Shown: positions 1 through 9,000 of the stretch, in pieces
Layout: every line of letters begins with the position of its first letter
How positions within the stretch are numbered: the first letter of the stretch is position 1
From: an uncultured Candidatus Saccharibacteria bacterium
GTDB lineage: Bacteria > Patescibacteriota > Saccharimonadia > Saccharimonadales > Saccharimonadaceae
NCBI GenBank assembly: GCA_947166295.1
Contig: CAMVDR010000007.1
Span: 1 to 35,212, forward strand
Direction: 5' to 3'
DNA: 35,212 bases
Position numbers and translations under genes: made by a program
Notes under the pieces: generated by a model
The model's database searches: none
Told to the model about the DNA's origin: nothing
Seen by the model: only the letters and a program-made list of their open reading frames with translations

Positions 1-849
1 CATCCAGCCTATCCTCCAGCATTTCGCTACATGCAAGATGTAGACAAATGGAAAAACGAATTAGCTCTGGAAGAAAGCGTACTAGCGGTAGATGTTAGAG
101 ATGGCAAGAAATACTGGGTGACTAAACTTAAGGATGGAAATATCTGGATGACGCAGAATCTAGATTTTGACATCACTACTAATACTACGTTAAACTCCCA
201 AACCACAGATTTGAACGTAGCTTATGATTCTTCTACCGAAAATTACCAAGAATACCAAGATGGATATACCAGTAATAGAAGTATTATTTATTGGAAACCA
301 GCAAATACTGCTACTACGATAGATTTTCAAAATACTGGTCCTATAACCGGCTGGACAAATAATGCCTTTGCACCATATTCTGCCAGCAAGATAGATGATG
401 TAAATACTGGACATACTTCGTTGGGCAATTGGTATAACTGGACCATGGCTATAGCGTCTAACAACTCTTCTAACATAACAAGTGACGAAGAAAAAAATTC
501 TATTTGTCCTAAGGGTTGGAGGTTACCTATGGCCTCGAACAGCGACCAGACTGTTTACGAATTTGGAGATTTGCTATATAAGTACGATATTATTCCGACT
601 AGAACAGCTACCAATTTCGCGAATAATGGTTTTCAAAAAATAAGCTTGCCGCCCTTATGGTTTACCAAATCAGGTTATGTGAGCGGCAGCAGTTTAATGT
701 ATCTAACGGAACAGGGCTATTATTGGGCTTCCACGTCTGATTATCGCAACGCAGCTCACTATCTAGGATATTACAGTGGCGGTATTAGCCTAGCAGGACA
801 AAATAATAATAATGCTTTAGGATTTCAAATTCGTTGCATTGCCCGGTAG
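1..849 (+). CDS. FISUMP-domain surface protein (5'-truncated by window edge)
   Basis: The reading frame is open from base 1 to the TAG at 847-849, so the N-terminus lies outside the window; 282 residues are visible. The first internal ATG (31) is probably not the real start. It matches the Fibrobacter succinogenes major paralogous (FISUMP) domain, a C-type-lectin/FGE-like fold. Visible landmarks are a GKKYWVTKLKDGNIWMTQNL segment near residue 35, ICPKGWRLP in the middle, YYWASTSD near the C-terminus and a terminal GFQIRCIAR. These proteins are usually secreted or surface anchored and occur as paralogue families in Saccharibacteria; their ligand is unknown. The FISUMP match is by recalled motif only. 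The gene is followed within 7 nt by a very long inverted repeat. FISUMP/CLec-fold proteins are one class of diversity-generating retroelement target, but no template repeat or reverse transcriptase is visible here. Confidence 0.8.
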   Translation, partial: HPAYPPAFRYMQDVDKWKNELALEESVLAVDVRDGKKYWVTKLKDGNIWMTQNLDFDITTNTTLNSQTTDLNVAYDSSTENYQEYQDGYTSNRSIIYWKPANTATTIDFQNTGPITGWTNNAFAPYSASKIDDVNTGHTSLGNWYNWTMAIASNNSSNITSDEEKNSICPKGWRLPMASNSDQTVYEFGDLLYKYDIIPTRTATNFANNGFQKISLPPLWFTKSGYVSGSSLMYLTEQGYYWASTSDYRNAAHYLGYYSGGISLAGQNNNNALGFQIRCIAR

Positions 850-855
850 TTTTTT

Positions 856-1034
856 GGCGGGTGGCCGTCACGTATTTTTCTGGTAGTATAAAATTGATTT
901 GGATTTTTAACACGTATATTCCTGACGGTGCCGAGAAAGTTACCCGTAAGGGTAATTTCCCGGACACACAGCGTATGACGTGCTTAAAAATCCAAGTCCC
1001 ACTACCAGAAAAATATGTGCGGGCAGAACCCGCC
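856..1034. repeat. ~179-nt imperfect hairpin (long inverted repeat)
   Basis: The two halves pair almost end to end. Pairings seen are 856-862 with 1028-1034 (7 bp), 869-887 with 1001-1019 (19 bp, one G-U), 899-915 with 978-995 (17 bp, bulged C983), 935-938 with 956-959, and an apical 6-bp stem 940-945/950-955 closed by a GTAA loop (a GNRA-type tetraloop as RNA). The main interruption is an asymmetric internal loop of 11 nt (888-898) against 5 nt (996-1000). There is no T-run after it on either strand, so it is not a normal intrinsic terminator. With the CIRCE region it makes up most of the 370-bp gap 850-1219; 1035-1174 shows nothing I can name. Options are a structured RNA, a MITE-like element, or a DNA cruciform tied to the FISUMP gene. 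Confidence 0.85.
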
Positions 1035-1174
1035 TTATATCGTAGACGCAAGCAAAAGGTTAGTTTTGAGATTATTATACCTTTGCGCGCAGTAAAACCG
1101 CTATTAAAAATTACAGTTTAGAAACTCATTAAGAAAACAAACTCTGAAAGAATTAAATTTGGTTGCAACTACAC

Positions 1175-1212
1175 TTAGCACTCTTGCCTTTTAAGTGCTA
1201 ACGCGCTATAAT
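1175..1212 (+). promoter_or_regulatory. CIRCE operator and overlapping dnaJ promoter
   Basis: TTAGCACTC (1175-1183), a 9-nt spacer and AAGTGCTAA (1193-1201) form a CIRCE element, the HrcA operator. It has one mismatch to the canonical second half (GAGTGCTAA). A -35 TTGCCT (1184-1189), a 17-nt spacer and -10 TATAAT (1207-1212) lie on top of it, so HrcA binding would block RNA polymerase. The start codon at 1220 is 7 nt after the -10 box, which predicts transcription starting at or next to the ATG. Confidence 0.92.
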
Positions 1213-1219
1213 TATTCAT

Positions 1220-2128
1220 ATGGCAAAACGCGATTATTACGAAATTCTTGGCGTCTCTAAAAACGCCTCTGATGACGAAATTAAGAAAGCTTACCGCAAG
1301 CTAGCTATCAAATACCATCCAGATAAAAATCCCGGCGATAAAGAAGCTGAAGCTAAGTTTAAGGAAGTTTCCGAAGCTCACGAAGTATTAAGCGACAAGC
1401 AAAAACGCGCCCGCTACGACCAATTCGGCCACGCTGGTGTAGGTGGCGCATCTGGTAACCCATTTAGTGGCACCGCTGGCAATCCGTTTAGTGGCGGCAA
1501 TTTCAACTTCAACGGCCAATCCTTTAATTTCGACTTTGGCGGTGGCGGTTTTGATGATATCTTAGGCAGCATTTTTGGCTTTGGTGGTAGTGCCCGGCGC
1601 CCTCGCCGCGGTGCAGATTATCAAACTTCCGTCACTATCACCTTTGAAGATGCTATTTTTGGCACCACCAAAACTATTTCACATAATGGCAGTGATATTA
1701 AAGTTAAAATCCCTGCCGGTATAGACGACGGTATGTCTATTCGCCTACGCGGCAAAGGCGGCGAAGCCCCTGAAGGTGGCGAAAAAGGTGATCTATACAT
1801 TCGCGTCCGCGTCAAACCCCACAAGCATCTTACCCGCGAAGGCACTATCATTTTGTCCGAAGAGCATATTAATATGGTAGATGCCGCCCTTGGCACCGAA
1901 ATAGACGTAGAAACCGTAGACGGCAAAATCACCATGAAAGTCCCTGCCGGTACTCAATCTGGTACTCCGTTTAAACTTTCTGGTCATGGTGTGCCTTTCC
2001 GCTCCAACGGTGATCGTGGTCCACACATCGTCACGGTAATCGTAGAGACTCCAAAGAATCTCAGCAAAAAGCAAAAAGAACTCCTAGAAGAATTCCGAGG
2101 CGCCAAAAAACGTGGCTTCTGGGGCTAA
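1220..2128 (+). CDS. dnaJ: DnaJ-family co-chaperone without zinc finger (type II, CbpA-like)
   Basis: Hsp40 co-chaperone that stimulates DnaK ATP hydrolysis and delivers unfolded substrates. The J domain (residues 4-68) contains the HPD motif at 33-35. A Gly/Phe-rich linker with two NPFSG-type units spans about 72-125. Two C-terminal beta-barrel substrate-binding domains follow (about 133-210 and 211-280). The CxxCxGxG zinc-finger repeats of classical DnaJ are absent and the length is 302 residues, so it is a type II/CbpA-like J protein. The start is fixed by the CIRCE/promoter immediately upstream, and the message appears leaderless. It stands alone: no dnaK or grpE is adjacent, and the next gene is convergent. 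Whether this is the only J protein in the genome cannot be seen here. Confidence 0.95.
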   Translation: MAKRDYYEILGVSKNASDDEIKKAYRKLAIKYHPDKNPGDKEAEAKFKEVSEAHEVLSDKQKRARYDQFGHAGVGGASGNPFSGTAGNPFSGGNFNFNGQSFNFDFGGGGFDDILGSIFGFGGSARRPRRGADYQTSVTITFEDAIFGTTKTISHNGSDIKVKIPAGIDDGMSIRLRGKGGEAPEGGEKGDLYIRVRVKPHKHLTREGTIILSEEHINMVDAALGTEIDVETVDGKITMKVPAGTQSGTPFKLSGHGVPFRSNGDRGPHIVTVIVETPKNLSKKQKELLEEFRGAKKRGFWG

Positions 2129-2169
2129 ATAATACTATTCATAGGTTCACTAGTATTGAGGAACATAAA

Positions 2170-2238
2170 GGCAAAATCTACGATTTTGCCGCCGAAGGGG
2201 CGGAGCTTTTGTACACAATCTTTAGATTACACAAAAGC
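2170..2238. terminator. Hairpins between convergent dnaJ and virB4
   Basis: Two inverted repeats sit in the 150-bp convergent gap. One is a perfect 9-bp stem, GGCAAAATC (2170-2178) with GATTTTGCC (2182-2190); read on the minus strand it is followed by TTTAT, so it may end the virB4 transcript. The second pairs GCTTTTGT (2205-2212) with ACAAAAGC (2231-2238), with further internal pairing. The string GCGGAGCTT also occurs twice (about 2200 and 2237). U-tracts are weak, so the terminator role is inferred. Confidence 0.5.
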
Positions 2239-2278
2239 GGAGCTTCCGAAATACAGTGAATTATGTAATAAAAATAAG

Positions 2279-4105
2279 TTATTGTCCCCGATTAGCATTC
2301 GGGTTAGTAGTAATCAGCCCTTCTTCCGTTTCTGAGGCAATAATTTGAATATGCACGTGATTTTGCCCGGCAAAGAACAACCCTTGTCCTACCGGGAAAT
2401 TAGAAAGCCGACGCCGCTCTTCTTCTGTCAATTTAAACACATCAGATAATACATCTACAGCCGATGCAGATTGCTTCAAGAGTAACTGCATCGAAGAGTT
2501 CGCTACGATCGCTCGGCCCATCTTGGAGCCCATAAAATCTTCCACATCCTGCGTAATCGTCGTGAGGCCCAAGTAATATTTACGTGCCCTCTTCGCGAGC
2601 GAGAACAAGAAGTTCGCCGAATCTTCGTATTTCATTAACTGCCACGCCTCATCCACTATTAGTAGGCGTTTTTTCTGTTGCGCACGTACAATATTCCAAA
2701 TATGCGACAAAACAATATACATTGCCACTGGCCTTAGCTCGTCTTCAAGATCCCGAATATTAAATACCACCATTTGGTTATTAATATCCACATTACTCTG
2801 TTGCGAGAAAATCCCTGCAAAAGTACCCGTGGTGTATTTACGAAGTCTCTGCGCTAGCTGCGGCCCGCTCCCCTCCATATGAAGCAAAGTATCATACAAG
2901 TTCATAATCGTAGGTGGCGTAGATTGATGCGTTAATGGGTCAGAAGTAATCCCTGCCCTAGCATATGTATCAATCAATGCCTGATCTAGATCCGCCTCTT
3001 CATTAGCTGTAAGCGCTGGCACCACCTGCCCGCTAGCGGACATCTGGTTACCACCTAGCATCAGTCTGAATAAGCCGTGTAGCGTCACCAAATTCGCCCT
3101 GAGCGCATCGTTCGCATCTTCTGCATCAATCACTTTTGGTAAATCAAACGGATTAATCCGCACATCCGAGTTCAAAGACAGCCTAATATACGAACCGCCC
3201 ACCGCATCGCATAGCTTTTGATACTCATTTTCTGGGTCGATAATCAAAATTTCGCTCCCCACCATCATTGAACGTAGCGCCTCTAGCTTCACCGTAAATG
3301 ATTTACCAGCACCAGACTTTGCAAACACCACCATATTAGCATTTTCTAGACTAAACCGATCAAAAATCACTAAGCCATTATTATGCATATTGATACCATA
3401 CAAGATCCCCTTATCTTGCGTCAGGTCCGCCGAAGTAAACGGGAAAGACGTGGAAATCGCACCAGTATTCATATTGCGCCGAATCTGCAATTGATCCGTA
3501 CACTGTGGCATAATAGAATTCATCCCTTGCTCTTGTTGCGAATTAGCTACCTTTGAGAAAATCATCTGTTGTCCAAAAATCGTTTCAATCTTCTGTTGCA
3601 CAAATTTCATTTCATCCAAAGAGTCGGCCCATAATGTAATATATAGTCCAAACCGGAAAAACTTTTCCGCCCCCACCTGCAATTGATCACGTAGTTCCTC
3701 TGCATCTGAAATCGCTGCCTCTAGCTCCGGATCACGTACCCGACCTTTCTCGGCATTAATATTCATCGAGGCCTCTAGCTGCGTCACCTTAGTCTTGAGG
3801 TTTTTCATCACTACCGCCGTCTCTACCGGATAAATATACATTGAGACATCTATCACTTCATCAATATTGATAATCGGCGAAATCCACCCCGTATAAAGAG
3901 AGCGCGGATATCCATACACATATAAAGTCCGCCCATATTTATTTCCTAGCCTAAAATAGTCCGAATGTATTTCAATTGCCGAAGGAGAAATCAAATCCCG
4001 TAACGTATTGGTACCCTGCTCAAACGCTTGCTGAATTTGCGCCGCTTCCATCGCCTCATTTTGCGCTGCTATTTCTGCCGCCGTTAGCTTTTTCTTTTTA
4101 GCCAT
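2279..4105 (-). CDS. virB4: VirB4-family T4SS ATPase
   Basis: Cytoplasmic/inner-membrane ATPase that powers substrate transfer or pilus assembly in type IV secretion systems. Walker A is AKSGAGKS at residues 262-269. Walker B is LLIVDEAW at 481-488, followed by a QD-containing sensor-like stretch (about 515-525). The N-terminal 30 residues are Lys/Ala/Gln-rich. At 608 residues it is shorter than classical VirB4 (about 800), and the gene upstream, which overlaps its start by 8 nt, resembles the missing N-terminal TraC/VirB4 region. The two probably work as one unit. It is the last gene of the minus-strand T4SS operon. The ATG is preceded by GAAGGGAG as ribosome binding site. Confidence 0.93.
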   Translation of the reverse strand: MAKKKKLTAAEIAAQNEAMEAAQIQQAFEQGTNTLRDLISPSAIEIHSDYFRLGNKYGRTLYVYGYPRSLYTGWISPIINIDEVIDVSMYIYPVETAVVMKNLKTKVTQLEASMNINAEKGRVRDPELEAAISDAEELRDQLQVGAEKFFRFGLYITLWADSLDEMKFVQQKIETIFGQQMIFSKVANSQQEQGMNSIMPQCTDQLQIRRNMNTGAISTSFPFTSADLTQDKGILYGINMHNNGLVIFDRFSLENANMVVFAKSGAGKSFTVKLEALRSMMVGSEILIIDPENEYQKLCDAVGGSYIRLSLNSDVRINPFDLPKVIDAEDANDALRANLVTLHGLFRLMLGGNQMSASGQVVPALTANEEADLDQALIDTYARAGITSDPLTHQSTPPTIMNLYDTLLHMEGSGPQLAQRLRKYTTGTFAGIFSQQSNVDINNQMVVFNIRDLEDELRPVAMYIVLSHIWNIVRAQQKKRLLIVDEAWQLMKYEDSANFLFSLAKRARKYYLGLTTITQDVEDFMGSKMGRAIVANSSMQLLLKQSASAVDVLSDVFKLTEEERRRLSNFPVGQGLFFAGQNHVHIQIIASETEEGLITTNPNANRGQ

Positions 4106-4985
4106 TATTTTCTCCCTTCCTCACATACATTGTAGCGAGCTTCGAGAAATCCACCAAAGGCTCCCTTACTGCCGTATCCGGATTATTAAAGTTGTAATAA
4201 AGCTCCGCCAGTTCCCGAGTATTTAACCTCACCGAATTAATGCCAATCTGGAACAACCCAGAAATAATCGTGTCTACTCTATTCGTTAATTCAGACAAAG
4301 CCTTGTCATAAGTTGCACGATCTATTCGTGTTACTTCAGGCGCCTTAGATTTAGAAAACGATCTAAAGAAATTTTTGGTCTGTTGCAATGCTTTTTCCGT
4401 ATCCGCTGAAGAATAATATGGAATTACAATGAAAAATGACTTATCCATAATATTCGCCTCTTGCGACAAGATATCTATGAAATTAATATAATCATCCATT
4501 AATACGCCAAGTAACATGTTATCATTATTACGGCGAATTTCAGAAAGTCTCTCAATATACGGACCAATATCTACCCTTTGCGAACGCACCAATATCTGCG
4601 TAGTAAATTTTAGCGAATTCAAGAAATTCTGATAAGAATACTCGATACCTTCTCGTTCTACATCGCTCATCAGGTCAAAGTTAATGGATTTACAAGCTAC
4701 TACCGCCCGGAAAGAGCCATCTTTCATAATCACCACGTTATCACGAAGCTCCGAAATCAAAAGCGTAGACTGCGTAGACGTCGGCGCATCCTTATTTGGT
4801 GAAACCGGCCTCGCTTGGTTCGCCGCCATCGCCGCCGCACCTAAATTCACCGCGCCCGCATTCTGCTGCCCCGGCATCACCATTTGCGGCATTACTTGCC
4901 CTTGTTGCACCGGCTGTCCCATCGGCTGATTTGGCATTATCATCTGCGGCGCATTCTGGTTATTAGTATAATCTTGTGAGTTCAT
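4098..4985 (-). CDS. TraC-N-like protein, probable separate N-terminal module of VirB4
   Basis: 295 residues. The first ~70 are Gln/Met/Pro/Asn-rich and look disordered. From about residue 73 a folded domain runs to the end, with the LISELRDNVVIMKDGSFRAV opening typical of TraC/VirB4 N-terminal domains in CPR genomes. There is no Walker motif, signal peptide or convincing membrane segment. The 3' end overlaps virB4 by 8 nt, so translation is probably coupled. The likely role is to dock the VirB4 motor onto the membrane channel. The match rests on motif memory and on position between prgI and virB4; an independent homologue search would settle it. Confidence 0.72.
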   Translation of the reverse strand: MNSQDYTNNQNAPQMIMPNQPMGQPVQQGQVMPQMVMPGQQNAGAVNLGAAAMAANQARPVSPNKDAPTSTQSTLLISELRDNVVIMKDGSFRAVVACKSINFDLMSDVEREGIEYSYQNFLNSLKFTTQILVRSQRVDIGPYIERLSEIRRNNDNMLLGVLMDDYINFIDILSQEANIMDKSFFIVIPYYSSADTEKALQQTKNFFRSFSKSKAPEVTRIDRATYDKALSELTNRVDTIISGLFQIGINSVRLNTRELAELYYNFNNPDTAVREPLVDFSKLATMYVRKGENNG

Positions 4986-4988
4986 AAT

Positions 4989-5924
4989 TTAGTGTAGCGA
5001 TATAAAAACTTCGCCCTCGTCCTTTCTATTTATACGGTTAGCCTCTTTTGCAATCGTTTCTATGGAAAAAGCATCATTGTTTGCTAATTCAATTATACTA
5101 GGTTTCGGTGGAATTGTGGGCGCTTTTTCAGCCGTTGCCTGATTTACCCTATTAGACTTTTCCACAGGTTTTTCCACAACTGGAGAATTTGGCAAAATCA
5201 CTGTTGGTGAGTTAAAAATCTCTTCTCTAGATACTGGCATATTTTGCATTTGTTGCTGCGGCGAACCCACCGGCACCGTTGGCTTCATCTCCGCAAAACG
5301 TTTTTCTAGCTGAGCATTAGACATTGCAATATTCTCCGTCTCGCTAATTGCCTGTTGCATCTCTCTTACCACCTCAGCATGTCGCTCTGTTTCGTCTTTT
5401 TGTATTACGTTACTCAAATTATTAAAATGATTACCTTCGAACATATCCGCTGTTGCATTAGCCTCAGCAATCAGATCTTCTCGCATCGGGTTACTACCAG
5501 CACCTTTGATTGCATAGCCACCCGTATCAACAATATCCGCCAAAAAAGACAAACGGTGCGTAGCCTCCTCTCCGGTAATGTCTCGCGTACGGCTTTCCTC
5601 TACTTTTTTAGGTGCCGTAATCTGAATAGTAGATTCTCTTTGTCCTGGCATCCAAAGTCTAGTTCGCGGCTTCAAATAATACGACACGATTGCCGCAAGA
5701 TACGTTTCCATCGGTTGATCTTTTTTTAGCGGCAAAGCCAAAGCCACAAAAAGCAGAACCGGCGGCAACGGAATAATTGCAAGTAGTGGGAATAACTGAA
5801 AAAGTCCCACTGCCAGCGCAATCAACCCACCGGCAATCAAAAGATATACAAACTGCCGAAAACTAAACGGGCCTAAGAGTTTATCGTCGGCCTCAACGTC
5901 TTGAGGGACTTTATACTGCGCCAT
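4989..5924 (-). CDS. PrgI-family T4SS membrane protein (VirB3-like)
   Basis: Small inner-membrane component of Gram-positive-type conjugation/T4SS machines, comparable in position to VirB3. Residues 1-20 (MAQYKVPQDVEADDKLLGPF) match the PrgI opening. Two hydrophobic helices follow at about 24-44 and 46-66, then a conserved YLKPRTRLWMPGQ segment. The remaining ~220 residues are hydrophilic and low complexity, so the protein is far longer than the usual ~100-150 residues. The tail contains VEKPVEKS, encoded by a TTTTCCACA-type tandem repeat also found at 16178 and 17519. Three bases separate its stop from the TraC-N-like start. Its own -10 boxes and an upstream terminator suggest it can be transcribed independently of the TrbL-like gene. 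Confidence 0.85.
   Translation of the reverse strand: MAQYKVPQDVEADDKLLGPFSFRQFVYLLIAGGLIALAVGLFQLFPLLAIIPLPPVLLFVALALPLKKDQPMETYLAAIVSYYLKPRTRLWMPGQRESTIQITAPKKVEESRTRDITGEEATHRLSFLADIVDTGGYAIKGAGSNPMREDLIAEANATADMFEGNHFNNLSNVIQKDETERHAEVVREMQQAISETENIAMSNAQLEKRFAEMKPTVPVGSPQQQMQNMPVSREEIFNSPTVILPNSPVVEKPVEKSNRVNQATAEKAPTIPPKPSIIELANNDAFSIETIAKEANRINRKDEGEVFISLH
5158..5178. repeat. Tandem TTTTCCACA motif inside the prgI-like gene
   Basis: TTTTCCACA occurs at 5158-5166 and 5170-5178, a 12-nt period that keeps the frame and encodes Val-Glu-Lys-Pro-Val-Glu-Lys on the minus strand. Each unit fits the bacterial DnaA-box consensus TTWTNCACA. Nearly the same tandem occurs at 16178-16197 and 17519-17552. 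Confidence 0.75.
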
Positions 5925-5926
5925 AT

Positions 5927-5939
5927 ATTATATATTATA
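5927..5939 (-). promoter_or_regulatory. Double TATAAT in front of the prgI-like gene
   Basis: On the minus strand TATAAT occurs at 5934-5939 and again at 5927-5932. They end 9 and 2 nt before the ATG at 5924. The distal box would place the transcript start within about 2 nt of the ATG. No good -35 box is visible, so function is inferred. Confidence 0.55.
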
Positions 5940-5961
5940 ACATAAAACATTGTATAAGCAT

Positions 5962-5993
5962 AAAGAAAACCGCCTATACGCTTACTTAGGCGA
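5962..5993 (-). terminator. Intrinsic terminator after the TrbL-like gene
   Basis: Read on the minus strand, CGCCTA (5992-5987) pairs with TAGGCG (5976-5971) across a 10-nt loop and is followed by GTTTTCTTT. It lies between the TrbL-like stop and the prgI-like start and would attenuate read-through into prgI-virB4. Confidence 0.7.
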
Positions 5994-6012
5994 TTTCCCT
6001 ATAAAACCTACT

Positions 6013-9000
6013 CTAAGCATCCGGATAATTATCTTCGTCTTCTAGTAAATCTCTTAAGAATTTGTATAATTCTATATTGTCCGCATTTGGATCATCTTGG
6101 CTATAATAGTGTTCGTATTTCTTCACGATTAGCGAATCTTCTCCAAACCATTTTCCGAGTTGTTCCTTGGTATCCTCAAAGAAAAGCGCTGGCTCTTCAT
6201 CCATAATCCTGTCTTTCAGATCTCGCATTTTATTTAGGAAATCTTCCCTATCAGACGCATCATACACTCTAGCTGGTCTTGCCTCTTCAGAATCACCTTC
6301 ACCGCGCCCCCCAGCAGCTTTCTTTGCCTTTAGCTGCTCGTCATAAAAATTCATTTCTTTACGTAATGCTTCTTCATCATCCAAGTTTACCCATCTACGC
6401 AACCAGTCTTTGGCGTTAATTGCTGTACCACTCGTCCTCGTTCTATAAATTTGGCGCAATTTACCAGTTTCACCCAAGATCTTCCTCACTTGTCTACCCG
6501 CAAGTTCCATCTTCAACTGTTTCAAATCTTTACTTCTCAACTTCTGAGCTTCTTCCGGTGTCTTATCTGCGTATCTATTTTGTATCTCAGCGCGAGCCAT
6601 CTCATATTTTTGCTTTCTCTCGCTAGAACTTTCGTCCGCCGAACTACCCTCCAGATACGAATTCACCAAATGTTCCATAGTTGCATCACGATAGTCCGTC
6701 CGCATGCCCAAAATTTGCCCAGTAGTCTGATCCTTAAAATAATCATTAGTCTTCTTACGATAGTATTTTTCAACTTCATCCCCATGACTACCAAAACCAT
6801 TACCTTTGTCATCCCACACTGGCACTAAATCATATTCAGGATCACCATTCTCATCCACCACCATCTTACCGTTCTCTTTCTTCTGCTTCAATTCATAACC
6901 CGTCCAAAACTTCACCCCACTATTTATCTGTTCGCTACCAGATAGCCATTTCAAGCTGGCCGACAAAAACGCTGGTTCAAAAGCAGTCTGAATTTCTTCG
7001 CGCTTTCTTAACCACCCGGATACATCCCATTCTTTTTCTGGATGATCTTTATCAAACCCATAAGCCTTCTTCAAGCTATCATCCAAGTTAGACAAGGCAG
7101 TACGTTCAATATTGTCAAGTGAGGTACCCTCCATCAACTGGCGCATACCTTTTTTGGCGTACATACGACCAGTCGGGTTCCCTTCCGTTACCGCCTCGCC
7201 ATCATGATAACCTTTCACATACTCATCATATGTTACACCCATTACTTTACGATCGTTGCTATTATAAGCCCGTGCCGTTTCCAAATTAATATACTTGCCA
7301 AACCGCCTCAAAAATGGGTCGTTATCTTTCACTTCAAACATTAAGAAACTAGCCAAGGACTGTGAAGCATGCGTTCCGAGATTAATCCCACCACCAATAT
7401 TTACATCCAACAAATTATCTAGCTGCGTCTTAAGCAAATCAGTATCGCCACGTTGATTTAGAATCCTAAGCCCAGGCACAATCAAATCTATATTACTCGC
7501 CGCTTCCTTCATCTTCGTTAATTCACCTAGCCTAAACTCTACGTCTTTAGTCGGCGCCGTCAATTCAAAATATTTCTGCATCTTAGATTCCATCAGTTTC
7601 TTCTGCGTATCATATCCCTGAGCCGCCGTTGCCGCCGCATATTGAACGTCACTTACGCTACCTTCCATAATACGGCTTACTGCAGAATAACGCGCTCGCG
7701 CCTCAGCATTAGCTTGCGCATTCGTAAAATGAAACTTATAATTGTCTTTCTTAACTCGTTCGCCAGTAGCCTGATTAATCTCATAACCCTGGATATCATC
7801 CATGTGCGCGTTAATCGCCGCTTCCATCCTTTGGTGGAAGCCAACAGCATTATCATACTCAATTCTTTCACCACGAGCCTGCTCCGCTTTTAATCTATCA
7901 GAAGCGTTCACATTAGCCATATCCAATCTATCCAAACGCGCTCTTCTGCTCGTCCCTTTTTCAGCCATATAGCCAAAACCTTTATTGAAATTGTTCTTAT
8001 CCCTTAGGCTTACCTGTTGATATTCCATAATTTTAGCTTGCCGTGCATATGCCTCTTCACCTTTTCTAGACAAAGGCCCACCATAAATGTCCCCATTCTT
8101 ATAATTCTTTCTAGCCTTGTATGCTAAACCTCTTTCTTTCACTTCCGCAGCCCGCTCATCAGTTTCAGCATCTCGCGCAATTTTCCGGTTAGACACAAAT
8201 TGCATCAACCTCAATGACGGCGTAACCGCTCGCCCCGACGACAAATATTTTTGCTTCGTATTTAATCTATGCGAATCTGCCCACGCCCGGTTTGTAGCCA
8301 AAGGCTTCGCCGCCAATGCGTGCATTTTGGCATTGATTGTCCCCAGAAACGTTCCAGACATTTGCATTAATTTCCAAGAAAAGAAAAGTGGGAAAATTTG
8401 CACTGCAGTACCAAGCAACACTCCAAAACCATCTTTTGCGCTTGCAACAATCGCAAACCCCGCCAAACTGGACGCCCCAAACAGTAATGAAAACATTGGG
8501 TAAAATACCAACATTTTCACTAACAAATTCTTCCATTTCTTAAACCATTGCTCTGTATTGGGCAAAATATACGCCACAATTGCCAATGGCGATATCATAA
8601 TTAGTAATGCAACCACTGCCTGTCGCAAAGCAATAGTAATCAACCCCGTAACTACCGCTACAATCGCGCCCAATAATACCGGTATAAGCATCCAAATCAC
8701 ACCAGTCTCCACGGCTATTGCGCCACCTAGCACCGTCAATGCCGCACCGCCCGCCATAGAAGAATATACCTTCGCATACGTAATTTTTGCCTCAACTGCC
8801 GCATCGCCAGCCACGGGTGCAGCCGCACTACTTGCTATTACTGATTCTTCTACCGAAGTAAATACTCCCCTCAAACCGTTTCCTACTATGTTGGACATAT
8901 CCACAGCTAGCGAACAAATCAAAAAGCTCAAATTTACCAACAGCGCCGTTACTATCAATTTTGGCAGCACTTTTTTAATACCATAATTAGAAATCCCCAC

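Noticed and set aside
856-1034. Integron attC site
   Set aside because: No GTTRRRY/RYYYAAC core sites at the ends; only the hairpin character fits.
856-1034. Intrinsic terminator
   Set aside because: No T-run follows the stem on either strand; the plus side continues TTATATCG and the minus side AAAAAA.
785-1121. Overlapping frames on both strands across the long hairpin (785-1051 minus, 834-1121 plus)
   Set aside because: They arise because the palindrome reads similarly on both strands; no ribosome binding site or family similarity.
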